A stretch of 64,000 nt of DNA. It comes from UBA10438 sp044238605. GTDB lineage: Bacteria; Bacteroidota; Ignavibacteria; Kapaibacteriales; Kapaibacteriaceae. The number at the start of each line of letters is the position of its first letter. Position 1 is the stretch's first letter. The stretch spans positions 124,001-188,000 of the forward strand of contig JBIICY010000002.1 of NCBI GenBank assembly GCA_044238605.1. The letters are read 5' to 3'. Shown in pieces: positions 1-9,771 of this stretch. Position numbers and translations under genes: made by a program. The notes under the pieces are model-generated. The model was not told where the DNA came from, ran no database searches, and worked only from the letters and a program-made list of their open reading frames with translations.

Positions 1-3000
1 GACCCAGCACGAGACGATTACCAGTTCAATTTTTCTGCTGATCGGCAGAATCAACTGGAAGATCAGTTCCGCAGGTACAACAACTTCGAGGGCAATGCCA
101 CTCAATCTGAGATGGGGCAATTCCCGGATACAGAAATCTTGAACAAAAACAACGGTCAAACGATTTCCCTCGATAACAGCTATTTCAGATACGAAGTAAA
201 TCTTAACCCAAACCCGGCAACGAATCCACAAATCGTTGGAGGTAATCCGGCAACAGGATGGTATCAGTTCCGTATTCCCGTGCGCCGTCCGGATACTGTT
301 GTTGGAAACCCACTGTTTACAAATGTGCAGTATGCCCGGATCCATTTTCAGGGTGGAGTTGTCCGTCTTGCGATTGCCGACTGGGGCCTCGTCGGTTCAT
401 TCTGGCTTCGCAACCATCAATTCCAATCAAACGTAGAACAGAGCGATACAGTCCTTCAGGTAGCCTACGTTAACCGTGAAGAGAACCAGGATGCCCCGGA
501 TTATTACACAATGCCGCCGGGCGTAACGCCACCGCAACAGCTTCAGAATCCTGATCCGTACCAGCAGCTCTACCTGAATGAACAGTCGCTTGTTGTGCGT
601 TCGCGAAACCTCAGGGCTGGCGAAGAGCGTTTTGCTGCCCGAATCTTCCGTCCGTGGGACCTCTTCTACTACAAAGAGTTGGCCTACTTTATTCATGGTG
701 ATAACACCATGCCGAGCGTAGTAACCGCTGGCTCCGTTCCTCCTGCATATTGTTTTGTTCGCTTTGGTGTTGACTCAGCGAACTACTACGAGTACCGAAG
801 ACCGTTGCTACGGGGCTGGCAGGATCTGCGCATCAAGGTAGCGGATATCACAGCGCTTAAAGAAACGCGAGATCGAAACAGAACAGAGGAACGACAGGAG
901 TTTCCAGTGCCAGGTGATCCCGATGGGGTGTTTGCCATCAAGGGAAATCCGATTATGACTCGTGTCTCCTTCTTTGGATTTGGATTGGCAAATCCCAAGG
1001 AGCGATTCCCCAATGAGCTCTCCACAACAATGTGGATCGATGAGCTCCGCGTTGTAGACCCCGTGGCAGATAACGATTGGGCAGCTATAGGTAATGCAAC
1101 ACTGAAACTGGCGGATATTGGCGAGATAACCTCGGCAGTGAACCATGCAATGCCAAACTTCCACAAACTTGAAGACCGCTACGGCAATCGTGTGCAGAGT
1201 ACAACGTGGACAACGACCATGCAGGTTGGTGCTGAAAAACTGTTGCCAAAGAGCATGAAGGAAACACGGATCCCTATAAGCTATACCCATGCAGAGATCT
1301 CTGAAACTCCACAGTTTCAGGCACAAAATGATGTAGAACTCGATGCTGCCGCAAATGCAGCTGCCAGTGATACCCTTCGAAAGGGGGCTACACAGGAAGC
1401 TGCGCAGCAGGCTGCAACCAACGTACGGCAGCGCTCCCAGCGCGTGCGTGTTCAGGATCAATGGGCATTGAACGGTGTAAAACTGGGTATTCCAGTCAAA
1501 GACTGGTACATCGATGACATTTTCAATAAGCTCACATTCAACTTCTCGTATGCACAGGAATTCGAGCGGTCACAGGTAGTTCAGCAGCGATTCGATTGGA
1601 GATGGAGGTTTAAAGTAGACTATGCCCTCACGTTACCTGGTAAGTTGTCCTTTCAGCCATGGACATGGCTGGGAAATACCTTTGGTTTGAAAGCGTATAA
1701 GGACACGAAGATCAATTTCCTACCGCAGACGATAAACGCCAGTTTGAACATGACCAGGGCCCGAGTTACCGAACAGTCGCGGTTTCTACTTCAGCCAAGC
1801 CCCATCATTCGAGAATTCATGGCAGACAAGACATTCGGGTTTAACTGGCGATTGGTCGAGAACAGCTTCCTTAGCCCCGTTCTTGATTACAAGGTGGCCT
1901 CGATGTCTACGCTTGTACCATTTGAACTCGATGAAAACGGCAGGCAGCGCACGGCCCAACAGTTGTCTAGCCAGATCTTCAATCCGGGAGGAGGCCTGCT
2001 GAATCTCGGAGCCGTAAGCAACTACAACCAGACCATCACCTTGTCGTTCAGACCCCGGTTGCCTGATGTGTTTGGATTGAATCGACTGCTCGAGACAACT
2101 GGCTCGTATAATGTTGTCTTCAATCTTATTGATCCTCTGCAGACCGACCCAGCGCAGCGTGATGTTGTTCGTGAAGGGAAGTACACTTCCAATTTTAGGC
2201 TAAGTCCAGTGTGGAAATGGCGTCAGTTCGGTAATGAGATTTTTGGCGCACCCGCCAAAGGCGACTCTTCCTTTGGACGGATCATTCAGGATGTTTTCTT
2301 TGGCTTTGAGAATTTCACGTTCACATTCAACCAGAGTGCGAATGCTCTCAATAAGGGTGTGCTAGGCGAATCTGGATTTTCAAATCTCTGGGGAAGAACG
2401 CTAACGTTCCGGGACAACCTCACTGCCAATGGACCCAACACGGCCTACCAACTTGGACTTATCACAGATCCTCATGGCGATCTCAACATGGTGTCGTCTC
2501 CATCATTTCCGTTCTTCAGGTTTGAAACTACACCTGGCATTAGACCTGCGAACGCCGTGATGCAAGATGATTTCGCACAGAAATCAAACATCCAGTTTCA
2601 GACCAATAGAACTCTCTGGCCAGGCGCCACCTTAGACCTAACGATGAAGTCAGACCTTGGCTTCAGTCGTAATCAGCGCCTACAGACCGATGCGCTTGGC
2701 GCTCCGACATTCTCAAATGTAAATAAGCGCCAAACGCTTGATCGCACCTTCGTGAGTTTCTCCAGCCTGCCGTTTGGCCTCTCAGATGATAACGTCGAGA
2801 CAGTTGTTAGACTCTATAACGAGCGAAAGGCTGTTATCAACGCACAGGCAGATACTGCTAACAGAAGTGCACAACTTCTTGAGGCGCTTTCAACCTCGTT
2901 TCGCGAGGGCTTTGAATCATGGCAATGGTTCTCAGGTGATCTAGCACGCGCACTGCCAGGGGTGAATTGGACGTTCCGATGGGACGGAATTGAGAAGTTC

Positions 3001-3609
3001 CCGCTCTTCAAGGGGCTTGCTCAGCGTGTGTTCCTCGAGCATGCGTATCAGTCTACCTACACAGAGAACGCACGTATCAACGACAATGGGCGGTTTATTG
3101 AGGTTCAGCAGGTAAAGTCTGGCTTTTCACCGCTTGTGGGCTTGAACCTGTCGTTCGATGAGCGCAAGCTGGACGGGGTTCTAACAGCTACGGGACGGTA
3201 CAGTGTTACAAACACACACGGATTCAATGCATCTGCGCGAAGTGTGATATCGATGGAAACCTCGCACGAGTTTCAGCTTCAGGCATCCTACCTGCGTAGG
3301 GCGGTGCCGCTGAAGCTGTTCGGTATGGACTTAAAGAACGATCTGGAAATGACACTTAACACACAGATACGACGAAACCGCAGGGCTCAGCACGACATTC
3401 TCAACTTCAAGGGTCCAGACGGCGCCGTGGTTGACGGCACAACTCAAATCGTGATTGAGCCACGAGCTAAGTACACTATCAGCAACCGTGTAACTGCATC
3501 AGCCTTCTTTAAATACGAAGGTAACTTCAGTGAAGGGGCGGCAAATCCAGGGTTCAGCACCACACAAGTTGGTCTTGATATCAGATTGTCTATTTCCGGC
3601 GGACGATAG
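1..3609 (+). CDS. sprA: T9SS outer-membrane translocon SprA (Sov), C-terminal part
   Basis: The frame is open from the first base of the window, so the gene starts upstream; about 1202 codons are visible out of roughly 2400 in known SprA proteins. The visible part begins with a region rich in N, Q and D including the segment EGNATQSE and PDTEILNKNNGQ, which matches the conserved SprA repeat that precedes its beta-strand domains. The rest is long, aromatic-rich, alternating sequence typical of the giant SprA beta-barrel, ending near GLDIRLSISGGR. SprA forms the pore through which type IX secretion cargo crosses the outer membrane. The window also carries porQ and a PorU-like peptidase of the same system. 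Family assignment is from remembered sequence pattern; no search was run. Confidence 0.85.
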   Translation, partial: DPARDDYQFNFSADRQNQLEDQFRRYNNFEGNATQSEMGQFPDTEILNKNNGQTISLDNSYFRYEVNLNPNPATNPQIVGGNPATGWYQFRIPVRRPDTVVGNPLFTNVQYARIHFQGGVVRLAIADWGLVGSFWLRNHQFQSNVEQSDTVLQVAYVNREENQDAPDYYTMPPGVTPPQQLQNPDPYQQLYLNEQSLVVRSRNLRAGEERFAARIFRPWDLFYYKELAYFIHGDNTMPSVVTAGSVPPAYCFVRFGVDSANYYEYRRPLLRGWQDLRIKVADITALKETRDRNRTEERQEFPVPGDPDGVFAIKGNPIMTRVSFFGFGLANPKERFPNELSTTMWIDELRVVDPVADNDWAAIGNATLKLADIGEITSAVNHAMPNFHKLEDRYGNRVQSTTWTTTMQVGAEKLLPKSMKETRIPISYTHAEISETPQFQAQNDVELDAAANAAASDTLRKGATQEAAQQAATNVRQRSQRVRVQDQWALNGVKLGIPVKDWYIDDIFNKLTFNFSYAQEFERSQVVQQRFDWRWRFKVDYALTLPGKLSFQPWTWLGNTFGLKAYKDTKINFLPQTINASLNMTRARVTEQSRFLLQPSPIIREFMADKTFGFNWRLVENSFLSPVLDYKVASMSTLVPFELDENGRQRTAQQLSSQIFNPGGGLLNLGAVSNYNQTITLSFRPRLPDVFGLNRLLETTGSYNVVFNLIDPLQTDPAQRDVVREGKYTSNFRLSPVWKWRQFGNEIFGAPAKGDSSFGRIIQDVFFGFENFTFTFNQSANALNKGVLGESGFSNLWGRTLTFRDNLTANGPNTAYQLGLITDPHGDLNMVSSPSFPFFRFETTPGIRPANAVMQDDFAQKSNIQFQTNRTLWPGATLDLTMKSDLGFSRNQRLQTDALGAPTFSNVNKRQTLDRTFVSFSSLPFGLSDDNVETVVRLYNERKAVINAQADTANRSAQLLEALSTSFREGFESWQWFSGDLARALPGVNWTFRWDGIEKFPLFKGLAQRVFLEHAYQSTYTENARINDNGRFIEVQQVKSGFSPLVGLNLSFDERKLDGVLTATGRYSVTNTHGFNASARSVISMETSHEFQLQASYLRRAVPLKLFGMDLKNDLEMTLNTQIRRNRRAQHDILNFKGPDGAVVDGTTQIVIEPRAKYTISNRVTASAFFKYEGNFSEGAANPGFSTTQVGLDIRLSISGGR

Positions 3610-3631
3610 TGTGAAACATGTGTGAAACATG
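3610..3631 (+). repeat. Two tandem 11-bp repeats carrying parS half-sites
   Basis: TGTGAAACATG occurs at 3610-3620 and again, abutting, at 3621-3631. Each copy contains GTGAAACA, which is exactly one half of the canonical 16-bp parS palindrome. Here the halves are direct rather than inverted repeats. They lie just upstream of the putative parA promoter, so binding by ParB or autoregulation is possible; that is inference. Confidence 0.55.
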
Positions 3632-3657
3632 CACTTCCCGAAGTTGCGATGGGTTCG

Positions 3658-3666
3658 TAGCTTTGT
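3658..3666 (+). promoter_or_regulatory. Putative -7 promoter element for the parA operon
   Basis: TAGCTTTGT followed by TGCC matches the Bacteroidota -7 motif TAnnTTTGY. It lies about 57 bp upstream of the parA ATG and 27 bp downstream of the tandem GTGAAACA repeats. I see no clear -33 TTTG. Confidence 0.5.
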
Positions 3667-3723
3667 TGCCGGTACATCATTCAGAATAACCACGCCGTTA
3701 CGGCATTTTGGAGCGTTACGTTT

Positions 3724-4506
3724 ATGGGCAAGATCATCGCAGTTGCAAATCAGAAGGGTGGAGTTGGGAAAACAACCACCTCTGTGAACCTTGCAGCCTC
3801 GCTTGCGGCCACTGAACAAAAGACATTGCTTGTCGATATCGACCCGCAGGCCAATGCCACGCATGGATTCGGTGTGGAAACTGCCCAGCTTGATAAGACT
3901 ATTTACGAGGTCCTTGTCAACCATCTTCCGGTGAAGGACGTTGTCGTCCCATCGTCAATGCCGTTCCTCGATATCGTGCCTTCGCACATCAATCTCGTTG
4001 GCGCAGAGATCGAGCTCGTCGATCTTCCGATGCGAGAGCAGTTGCTGAAAAACACGCTTACAAGTTTGAAGGACAGTTACGACTATATCATCATTGACTG
4101 TCCGCCATCGCTTGGCCTGCTAACACTAAACTCTCTTACCACAGCAGACAGCGTGCTTATCCCTGTTCAGTGTGAGTTCTATGCTCTTGAGGGACTTGGT
4201 CAGCTTCTGAATACGATATCTATTGTACGCAGAACCACAAACCCAGATCTCGAGATTGAGGGCGTTCTCCTGACAATGTATGATTCACGCCTTCGATTAA
4301 GCAATCAAGTAGTAGACGAAGTGCGACGTCACTTCGAAGACAAGGCTTGTAGGACGGTCATCTCGCGCAACGTGCGACTCTCAGAAGCACCAAGCCATGG
4401 GAAACCAGTGCTACTCTATGATGCATCAAGCATGGGCGCACAGAACTATTTGGCGCTGGCAACTGAGATTCTGGCTAAGAACGGCGCGGCAGTTGCAGTA
4501 GCTTAA
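3724..4506 (+). CDS. parA: Chromosome-partitioning ATPase ParA/Soj
   Basis: A 260-residue ParA/MinD-type P-loop ATPase. The deviant Walker A KGGVGKTT is at residues 11-18, a DIDPQANAT motif follows, and DYIIIDCPPSLGLLTLNSL is the Walker B region. Length and layout fit chromosomal Soj rather than a plasmid ParA, because no N-terminal HTH extension is present. ParA uses ATP-dependent, non-specific DNA binding to move ParB-parS complexes and influences replication initiation. It is the first gene of a tightly packed + strand run; parB follows after 20 bp. The upstream GTGAAACA repeats hint at ParB-linked control. Confidence 0.97.
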   Translation: MGKIIAVANQKGGVGKTTTSVNLAASLAATEQKTLLVDIDPQANATHGFGVETAQLDKTIYEVLVNHLPVKDVVVPSSMPFLDIVPSHINLVGAEIELVDLPMREQLLKNTLTSLKDSYDYIIIDCPPSLGLLTLNSLTTADSVLIPVQCEFYALEGLGQLLNTISIVRRTTNPDLEIEGVLLTMYDSRLRLSNQVVDEVRRHFEDKACRTVISRNVRLSEAPSHGKPVLLYDASSMGAQNYLALATEILAKNGAAVAVA

Positions 4507-4526
4507 CATCGAAAAGGATTCTTCTC

Positions 4527-5498
4527 GTGAAACAAGGAATGGGACTAGGCAAGGGTATTGGAGCACTTATACCCAAGGAGCTTATTCGTCCTGAAGGAAC
4601 GTCTCAGCAGCCCCTTGCCGATGTGCAAGGGGACACCACGGGTATATCCTTCATTGAGATTAGCAAGATATCGACAAACCCAGTTCAGCCGCGCTTACAT
4701 TTTGATCAGCAGGCTTTGGAAGAACTTGCACAGTCTATCGCTGTTCATGGTGTGATCACACCTATCACAGTTCGACCACACTTTGATGGTTACGAGCTGA
4801 TATCTGGCGAACGTAGACTTCGGGCATCGCAGATCGCGGGTAAAACAACGATCCCAGCCTTCGTGATCAATGTAGGATCTGATGCTCAGATGCTCGAAAT
4901 CGCCCTCGTTGAAAATGTTCAGCGGGAAGATCTCAACCCGCTTGAGATCGCGATAGGTTATCAGCGACTTATCGAGGAGTGCGGGCTAAAGCAGGAAGAT
5001 GTAGCTGTTAAGGTTGGTAAAGACCGCAGTACTGTAGCGAACTTTTTACGGTTACTCAAGCTGCCAGATGATGCACAGGCGTCTCTACGCAATAAAAGAA
5101 TTTCAATGGGCCATGCACGCGCGCTATTGGCGCTCTCGACAGAGCGTGCTCAGTTGGCGGTGCTCAGGGAAATCGTGCGTAAAGAACTTTCCGTGCGGAA
5201 GACAGAGGCCCTCGTTAAGGACATGGAACTCGGGCACAAGGAAATCGCCCGAAACGGGGAGATTGTGCCGGTCGCAGCGCCAAGCGCTCCCTCCTCTGCA
5301 CCTAAGTCGCCGCGATCCAGTTCATCGTCGGCTACACTCTCAACGATTGAAGATTCGCTTCGTCATCTTTTTGGTACGCAAGTGAAAGTAAAGATGAAGT
5401 CCAACGACAGCGGGTCGTTTGAAATTGATTTCTATTCTCTCGAAGAACTTGAGAGACTGCTGGAGCTAATGATGTCTCTGCATCAACAAGGCGAGTAA
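4527..5498 (+). CDS. parB: Chromosome-partitioning CTPase ParB/Spo0J
   Basis: 323 residues, GTG start, with the typical ParB opening GLGKGIGALIP. The N-terminal CTP-binding ParB/Srx fold has the signature GERRLRAS and ENVQREDLNPLEIA. The central HTH (KVGKDRSTVANFLRLLKLP) reads parS. A Ser/Pro-rich linker around residues 250-275 precedes the C-terminal dimerisation domain. ParB loads on parS and spreads as a CTP-gated clamp. No canonical inverted parS was noticed by eye in this window; only the tandem half-sites before parA were. The stop is followed 2 bp later by the next start, so translation is probably coupled. Confidence 0.96.
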   Translation: MKQGMGLGKGIGALIPKELIRPEGTSQQPLADVQGDTTGISFIEISKISTNPVQPRLHFDQQALEELAQSIAVHGVITPITVRPHFDGYELISGERRLRASQIAGKTTIPAFVINVGSDAQMLEIALVENVQREDLNPLEIAIGYQRLIEECGLKQEDVAVKVGKDRSTVANFLRLLKLPDDAQASLRNKRISMGHARALLALSTERAQLAVLREIVRKELSVRKTEALVKDMELGHKEIARNGEIVPVAAPSAPSSAPKSPRSSSSSATLSTIEDSLRHLFGTQVKVKMKSNDSGSFEIDFYSLEELERLLELMMSLHQQGE

Positions 5499-5500
5499 TC

Positions 5501-5914
5501 ATGGGCAACGTGATCCAGCACGCAACGGACTACCGTATTCGGTATAGCGACACCGACAAAATGGGTGTTGTCTATCATGGCAGTTATCTTCGATTCTTTG
5601 AGATAGCCCGAACGGAACTGTTGCGATCGATGGGCCTGCCATATGCAGAACTTGAGCAATCCGGGTATATGCTCCCGGTGTTAGAGTCTTATGCAGCATA
5701 CCTTATGCCGGCAAAGTATGATGACATGCTTCAGTTGCGTGCATCGATCGATGCGGAAATCAATGCCAAGATGACCATTGAGTATACCATTTCTCGTGAT
5801 GGTGACACACTGGCAACTGGATGGACGCGTCATGTTTTCGTAACTGCGCACAATTTTCGACCTGTGCGTCCGCCAAAGCACTATGTAGATCTTGTTAAGG
5901 GCACACAGTCATGA
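5501..5914 (+). CDS. YbgC-type acyl-CoA thioesterase (hotdog fold)
   Basis: A 137-residue single hotdog domain with the 4-hydroxybenzoyl-CoA thioesterase/YbgC signature YSDTDKMGVVYHGSYLRFFE, including the catalytic-type Asp and the invariant Y-H-x-x-Y/N-Y run. Such enzymes hydrolyse acyl-CoA thioesters; YbgC members are often linked to envelope or Tol-Pal function. It starts 2 bp after parB and its end overlaps porQ by 4 bases (ATGA), so it belongs to the par-porQ operon. Substrate is not predictable from the sequence. Confidence 0.88.
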   Translation: MGNVIQHATDYRIRYSDTDKMGVVYHGSYLRFFEIARTELLRSMGLPYAELEQSGYMLPVLESYAAYLMPAKYDDMLQLRASIDAEINAKMTIEYTISRDGDTLATGWTRHVFVTAHNFRPVRPPKHYVDLVKGTQS

Positions 5915-6861
5915 TCGGAATTCAACGTTTGAATGTTGTGATGGCTTCTGTCGTGCTTCTGCTTGTGCATGCCTCTGTGTTTGCTCAGCAGGCCTCGATT
6001 TTCCCCTTTATGCGGAGTCTCACCACGAGCCGTACCGCGGCCTTGGGAGGATCCACTGTTGCTCTGGTTGGGGATGCGGGAAATGTTGTTGTCAATCCAG
6101 CTGGACTCGCAACTACTGACTCATCAAGTGTCCAGGCTACGTTTATCAAGCATGTACTCGATATCAACGCTGGATTGCTGACCTATACCACTGATGTAGC
6201 AGACGGTATGGGCGCAATTACACTTGGATACATGAACTATGGCGACTTTAAGCGCTCAACTGTTGACGGAACGATCAACGGATCGTTTAGTGCGTCGGAT
6301 CTTTCACTTGCGGTATCATTCGCAAAAGAGCTGGACACGCTGATTGCCTACGGAGTTACCGGCAAGATTCTGCATTCATCGCTGACTGATATGCGCTCGA
6401 CAGCGCTGGCGCTTGACGCGGGGTTACTCTTTCGATTCCCAGCTAAGCGCACCAACATCGGACTCAGTATCACGAATCTTGGTACGCAAATTTCAACATA
6501 TGATGGAACGCAAGACAGACTTCCACTTGACATGCGCGTAGGTATAAACCACAGACTCCGTGGTTTGCCGTTGATGATCAATGTCTCCTTTAATCACCTT
6601 ACCGATGACGTTGATGACCTTGCATCGCGGTTTTCGAACTTCTCAATAGGTGGTGAATTTTACATTGGCAAGTATGTACAGGCACGCTTTGCCTACGACA
6701 ATGCAGTCAGAAACACTTCAGCTGTAAGTGTCTCGACACAGCTTAGCGGCTTTAATGCGGGCCTTGGTGTGCGCACGTCACAAGTAACCTTCGACTATGC
6801 ACTTAACGTGTTAGGTGCATCGGCCGTGCTTCACCGGGTTACACTCTCTACGGCCTTGTAA
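5911..6861 (+). CDS. porQ: T9SS outer-membrane protein PorQ-like
   Basis: 316 residues with an N-terminal signal peptide (hydrophobic run ending SVFAQ). The signature is RTAALGGSTVALVGDAGNVV followed by NPAGLA, then a GYMNYGDFKRST region and GSFSASD typical of the PorQ branch of the PorV/PorQ beta-barrel family. The remainder shows alternating amphipathic strands ending with a short terminal strand. PorQ binds outer-membrane partners of the type IX attachment complex (PorU-PorV-PorQ-PorZ). The ATGA overlap with the upstream thioesterase shows translational coupling. PorV is the alternative; the glycine-rich GDFKRST/GSFSASD segment favours PorQ. Confidence 0.75.
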   Translation: MIGIQRLNVVMASVVLLLVHASVFAQQASIFPFMRSLTTSRTAALGGSTVALVGDAGNVVVNPAGLATTDSSSVQATFIKHVLDINAGLLTYTTDVADGMGAITLGYMNYGDFKRSTVDGTINGSFSASDLSLAVSFAKELDTLIAYGVTGKILHSSLTDMRSTALALDAGLLFRFPAKRTNIGLSITNLGTQISTYDGTQDRLPLDMRVGINHRLRGLPLMINVSFNHLTDDVDDLASRFSNFSIGGEFYIGKYVQARFAYDNAVRNTSAVSVSTQLSGFNAGLGVRTSQVTFDYALNVLGASAVLHRVTLSTAL

Positions 6862-6864
6862 CGC

Positions 6865-7590
6865 ATGACGTACAGAGGATTCCACTATCGGGTTACCCTT
6901 CCACTGCTTGCCGGATGTATTGCGCTCTGGGGTGGTCTGCGTCCCTCTACCGATATCCTGCTCCCACTGCTGGCTTTGTGTGTTGTTGTGGTGATCTTCA
7001 CCTTCCCATGGGACAACTGGGCTGTGCGTAGGGGGCTTTGGGAGTTCCCAGACGAGCGGCTTCTTGGCCGTGTTGATCGCTTGCCGGTTGAAGAGATTGC
7101 ATTTTTCATTTTGCAAACACTTCATGTCTCGTTTCTCACCCTTGCTCTCTGCTCCCTTATACCATCTAATCAATCAGGCCAGGCAGATTTTTCCAAAGAA
7201 GTGGGCTATCAGATAGTTGCACTCGTCGTTCTATGGCTGCTCATCGGACGTCTTACAAAGACCTGGCGCGATAAGCATCTGCAGTATCGATACGCGTGGC
7301 ACCTGATGTACTGGTTCCTTCCAGTGATTGTCGTTCAATGGTTGTTTGGATTTGACATTCTGGCTCCGCGCTTACCGGTGATTCTGATTGCGACATTCGT
7401 TATCGGAACGCTGCTTTCCGTTGCTGATGTTTGGGCGGTTCGCAAAGGTATCTGGTATTTTGATGAGGCACAGATCACACGAGTATATGTAGCTGGAATT
7501 CTTCCGTGGGAAGAGGTTGCGTTCTTCTATACAACAAGTCTTCTGGTGTCTCAAAGCATCCTCATGCTTGCACCATCATCGTTACGCTAG
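6865..7590 (+). CDS. Fused two-domain lycopene cyclase (CrtYc-CrtYd type)
   Basis: A 241-residue polytopic membrane protein made of two homologous halves. Each half has the lycopene cyclase signature: FPWDNWAVRRGLWEF with LPVEEIAFF near residues 46-82, and ADVWAVRKGIWYF with LPWEEVAFF near residues 185-220. Actinobacterial CrtYc and CrtYd are separate; here one chain carries both, as in archaeal and many Bacteroidota cyclases. The expected reaction is beta- or epsilon-cyclisation of linear carotenoid ends. No phytoene desaturase or carotenoid-specific synthase is nearby; hpnC/hpnD-like synthases are about 17 kb away. It sits 3 bp after porQ in the par operon. Confidence 0.85.
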   Translation: MTYRGFHYRVTLPLLAGCIALWGGLRPSTDILLPLLALCVVVVIFTFPWDNWAVRRGLWEFPDERLLGRVDRLPVEEIAFFILQTLHVSFLTLALCSLIPSNQSGQADFSKEVGYQIVALVVLWLLIGRLTKTWRDKHLQYRYAWHLMYWFLPVIVVQWLFGFDILAPRLPVILIATFVIGTLLSVADVWAVRKGIWYFDEAQITRVYVAGILPWEEVAFFYTTSLLVSQSILMLAPSSLR

Positions 7591-7599
7591 AGGCAGACA

Positions 7600-9771
7600 G
7601 TGGAAACGCTTCGACTTGACATCGGCGCCGGAACGTGGTGGATTTATGTTTTGCTTGCAATGGCTGCCGTGGCAGCTGCGTGGTATAGTTACCGCTCTAC
7701 GGTACCGCCTTTAGGATCTCGTGATAAGACAGTGCTTGCAGGTCTGCGTGCAGTAGGCCTTATGCTGCTGTTGTTTACATTGTTCGAGCCGCTTCTGCGC
7801 ATTCGTCAATCGGAAACAATAGAGCCCCGTGTCGCCATCGCCATCGATGTTTCTCGATCAATGAGACTCAGAGACAGATCAATTGATCGGGCGGTACAGA
7901 CAAGAGAGGCGTATCAGAAGCTCGTAGAAGATCTCGAAGACAAGGCGGATGTCTTTGCCTTTGATCAGCAAGTGCGTCCGTATACATTGAGCACGGGTGA
8001 TTCTTTGCTGTTCAACGGGTTCCGATCCGACATCGGCAAAGCGATTCGGTTCATTGGAAACTCTTTTCAACCGCGCGAGTATGGCGCCGTTATTCTTGTA
8101 ACCGACGGAAATCATAACTCTGGAGACAATCCGGTCTATCCTGCAGAGCAGAGCGGGTTGGGTGTCTATACACTAGGCATTGGTGATTCAGTTGCTCCGA
8201 GTGATGCCCGCGTTGCGAGCATCTTCTCAAGTGGTCTGGCGGTTGTGCAACAGCCCATCTCTATAAGTGTAGATGTCGAGTACGGCGGCATGGCTGATGG
8301 GGATGGAGAAGTTGTGCTCAAGGACAACAACCAGGTTGTAAGCAGGCAACCGATCAGGCTTTCTGCAATGGCGGGCACGAGACGAGTGTCGTTTATGTGG
8401 ACACCAACGACAGATGGCATACACAAAATCACGGCCGAATGTACTTCGCGTCAGAAAGAGTTTACCCTTTCCAATAACTCAGCACATTCTTTTGTCAAAG
8501 TACAAAAGAACAAGCGCAAGGTTCTGCTCGTAGCAGGCGCTCCAAGTCCGGATGTTACGTTCATCAAGGCCGCTGTTGAATATGATCCAACAGTAGAAGT
8601 TGTTACGCGCATACAGCGTGATGGTACAACTTTTTATGAAGGGGCTATAGATGCCTCAACACTGCAGGATCTGCAGGCAATAATCCTTGTTGGGTATCCT
8701 ACCGTCTCCTCCGCTACAGAACCCCTCGAACGATTAGCCGAGAAGGCCAAGCGAACTTCGCTACTGTTTGTGCCGTCGCTGGTAACCGATTACGGCAAGC
8801 TCTCTAAGTTTCAGGAAGCCATACCGTTCGTTGTTAAGAGCAACCGTCCTCAGGAAGTCCTTGTTACGCCTGATGTTGGTGCGTCAGGTGCGACCGATCC
8901 AATCATGAAGATTCGTGGCGACGAATCAGACGTTGATTCCTGGAATCAACTGCCCCCTGTCTATAGGACAGAAATGTTTGTTGAGCAGGCCTCGAATGCC
9001 ACTGTTCTTGCAAGTATCAAGATCGGATCAGCAGCAATTGACGAGCCGTTACTGATCAAGAGTGAGAGGAACGGTGTTCGTTCTCTTGCAGTGCTTGGCT
9101 ATGGTTTGTATCGATGGAAGCTGCTTGGTCAGGGCGCAGCTGCTTCTCGTGGAAGCGCCGCAGTGGATGTCCTTCAGTTGTTCGTGGGTAACGCTGTAAA
9201 ATGGCTTAGCATCCGTGATGACGAGCAGCGTATACGCATTCGTAGCACACACGAAACATATGCCGCAGGAGAGCGCATAGGGTTTAACGCAGTTGTTCAG
9301 GACCAGACCACGTCAATTGTTGACGATGCGGAAGTCGCGGTAGAAGTCCTCGGCTCATCTGGTTCGCAGAAGATCATTCTCTCTACAATAGGTAATGGGC
9401 AGTATGCAGCATCACTTGGCTCGCTGCCTCCGGGAGACTATTCCTACAAGGGAAGTGCCATGCGTCGAGGCATAGTGCTCGGTACAGATAACGGACGTTT
9501 TACGGTAAGTCCTACCAGTATCGAAGACGCAGCTGTAACAATGAACAGCAGTCTGCTGCAGTTGATTGCACAGCGCTCTGGCGCAGTGTTTCATTCAGCC
9601 GACAAAGTTGATTCATTATTGCAGGCGATCAAGAACGACGCTCGTCTGCAGCCTATCGTGCGTACATCAGATAGGGAGCATGCCCTATACCACTTGCCGT
9701 GGTTTGTTGCTGCCGCGTTGACGGCATTCTCGCTAGAGTGGTTTCTTCGTAAGCGTAAGGGATTGGTGTGA
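7600..9771 (+). CDS. VWA-domain membrane protein with GATase-like middle domain
   Basis: 723 residues, GTG start preceded by GAGG. Two N-terminal membrane segments (about 14-30 and 44-64) lead into a von Willebrand A domain with an intact MIDAS DVSRS at residues 83-87 and VTDGNHNSG. A middle region (VLLVAGAPSPDVTFIKAAV onward, about 300-400) resembles the class I glutamine amidotransferase-like fold seen in similar proteins. An Ig-like region and a final membrane helix before a basic tail (RKRKG) complete it. The architecture is like uncharacterised BatA-neighbour proteins. Function unknown; a periplasmic adhesion or assembly role is a guess. It ends in a GTGA overlap with the next gene. Confidence 0.8.
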   Translation: METLRLDIGAGTWWIYVLLAMAAVAAAWYSYRSTVPPLGSRDKTVLAGLRAVGLMLLLFTLFEPLLRIRQSETIEPRVAIAIDVSRSMRLRDRSIDRAVQTREAYQKLVEDLEDKADVFAFDQQVRPYTLSTGDSLLFNGFRSDIGKAIRFIGNSFQPREYGAVILVTDGNHNSGDNPVYPAEQSGLGVYTLGIGDSVAPSDARVASIFSSGLAVVQQPISISVDVEYGGMADGDGEVVLKDNNQVVSRQPIRLSAMAGTRRVSFMWTPTTDGIHKITAECTSRQKEFTLSNNSAHSFVKVQKNKRKVLLVAGAPSPDVTFIKAAVEYDPTVEVVTRIQRDGTTFYEGAIDASTLQDLQAIILVGYPTVSSATEPLERLAEKAKRTSLLFVPSLVTDYGKLSKFQEAIPFVVKSNRPQEVLVTPDVGASGATDPIMKIRGDESDVDSWNQLPPVYRTEMFVEQASNATVLASIKIGSAAIDEPLLIKSERNGVRSLAVLGYGLYRWKLLGQGAAASRGSAAVDVLQLFVGNAVKWLSIRDDEQRIRIRSTHETYAAGERIGFNAVVQDQTTSIVDDAEVAVEVLGSSGSQKIILSTIGNGQYAASLGSLPPGDYSYKGSAMRRGIVLGTDNGRFTVSPTSIEDAAVTMNSSLLQLIAQRSGAVFHSADKVDSLLQAIKNDARLQPIVRTSDREHALYHLPWFVAAALTAFSLEWFLRKRKGLV

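Noticed and set aside
808..1461. A 217-codon minus-strand frame inside sprA
   Set aside because: Cys/His/Ile-rich antisense translation with no recognisable domain; sprA coding is unambiguous here.
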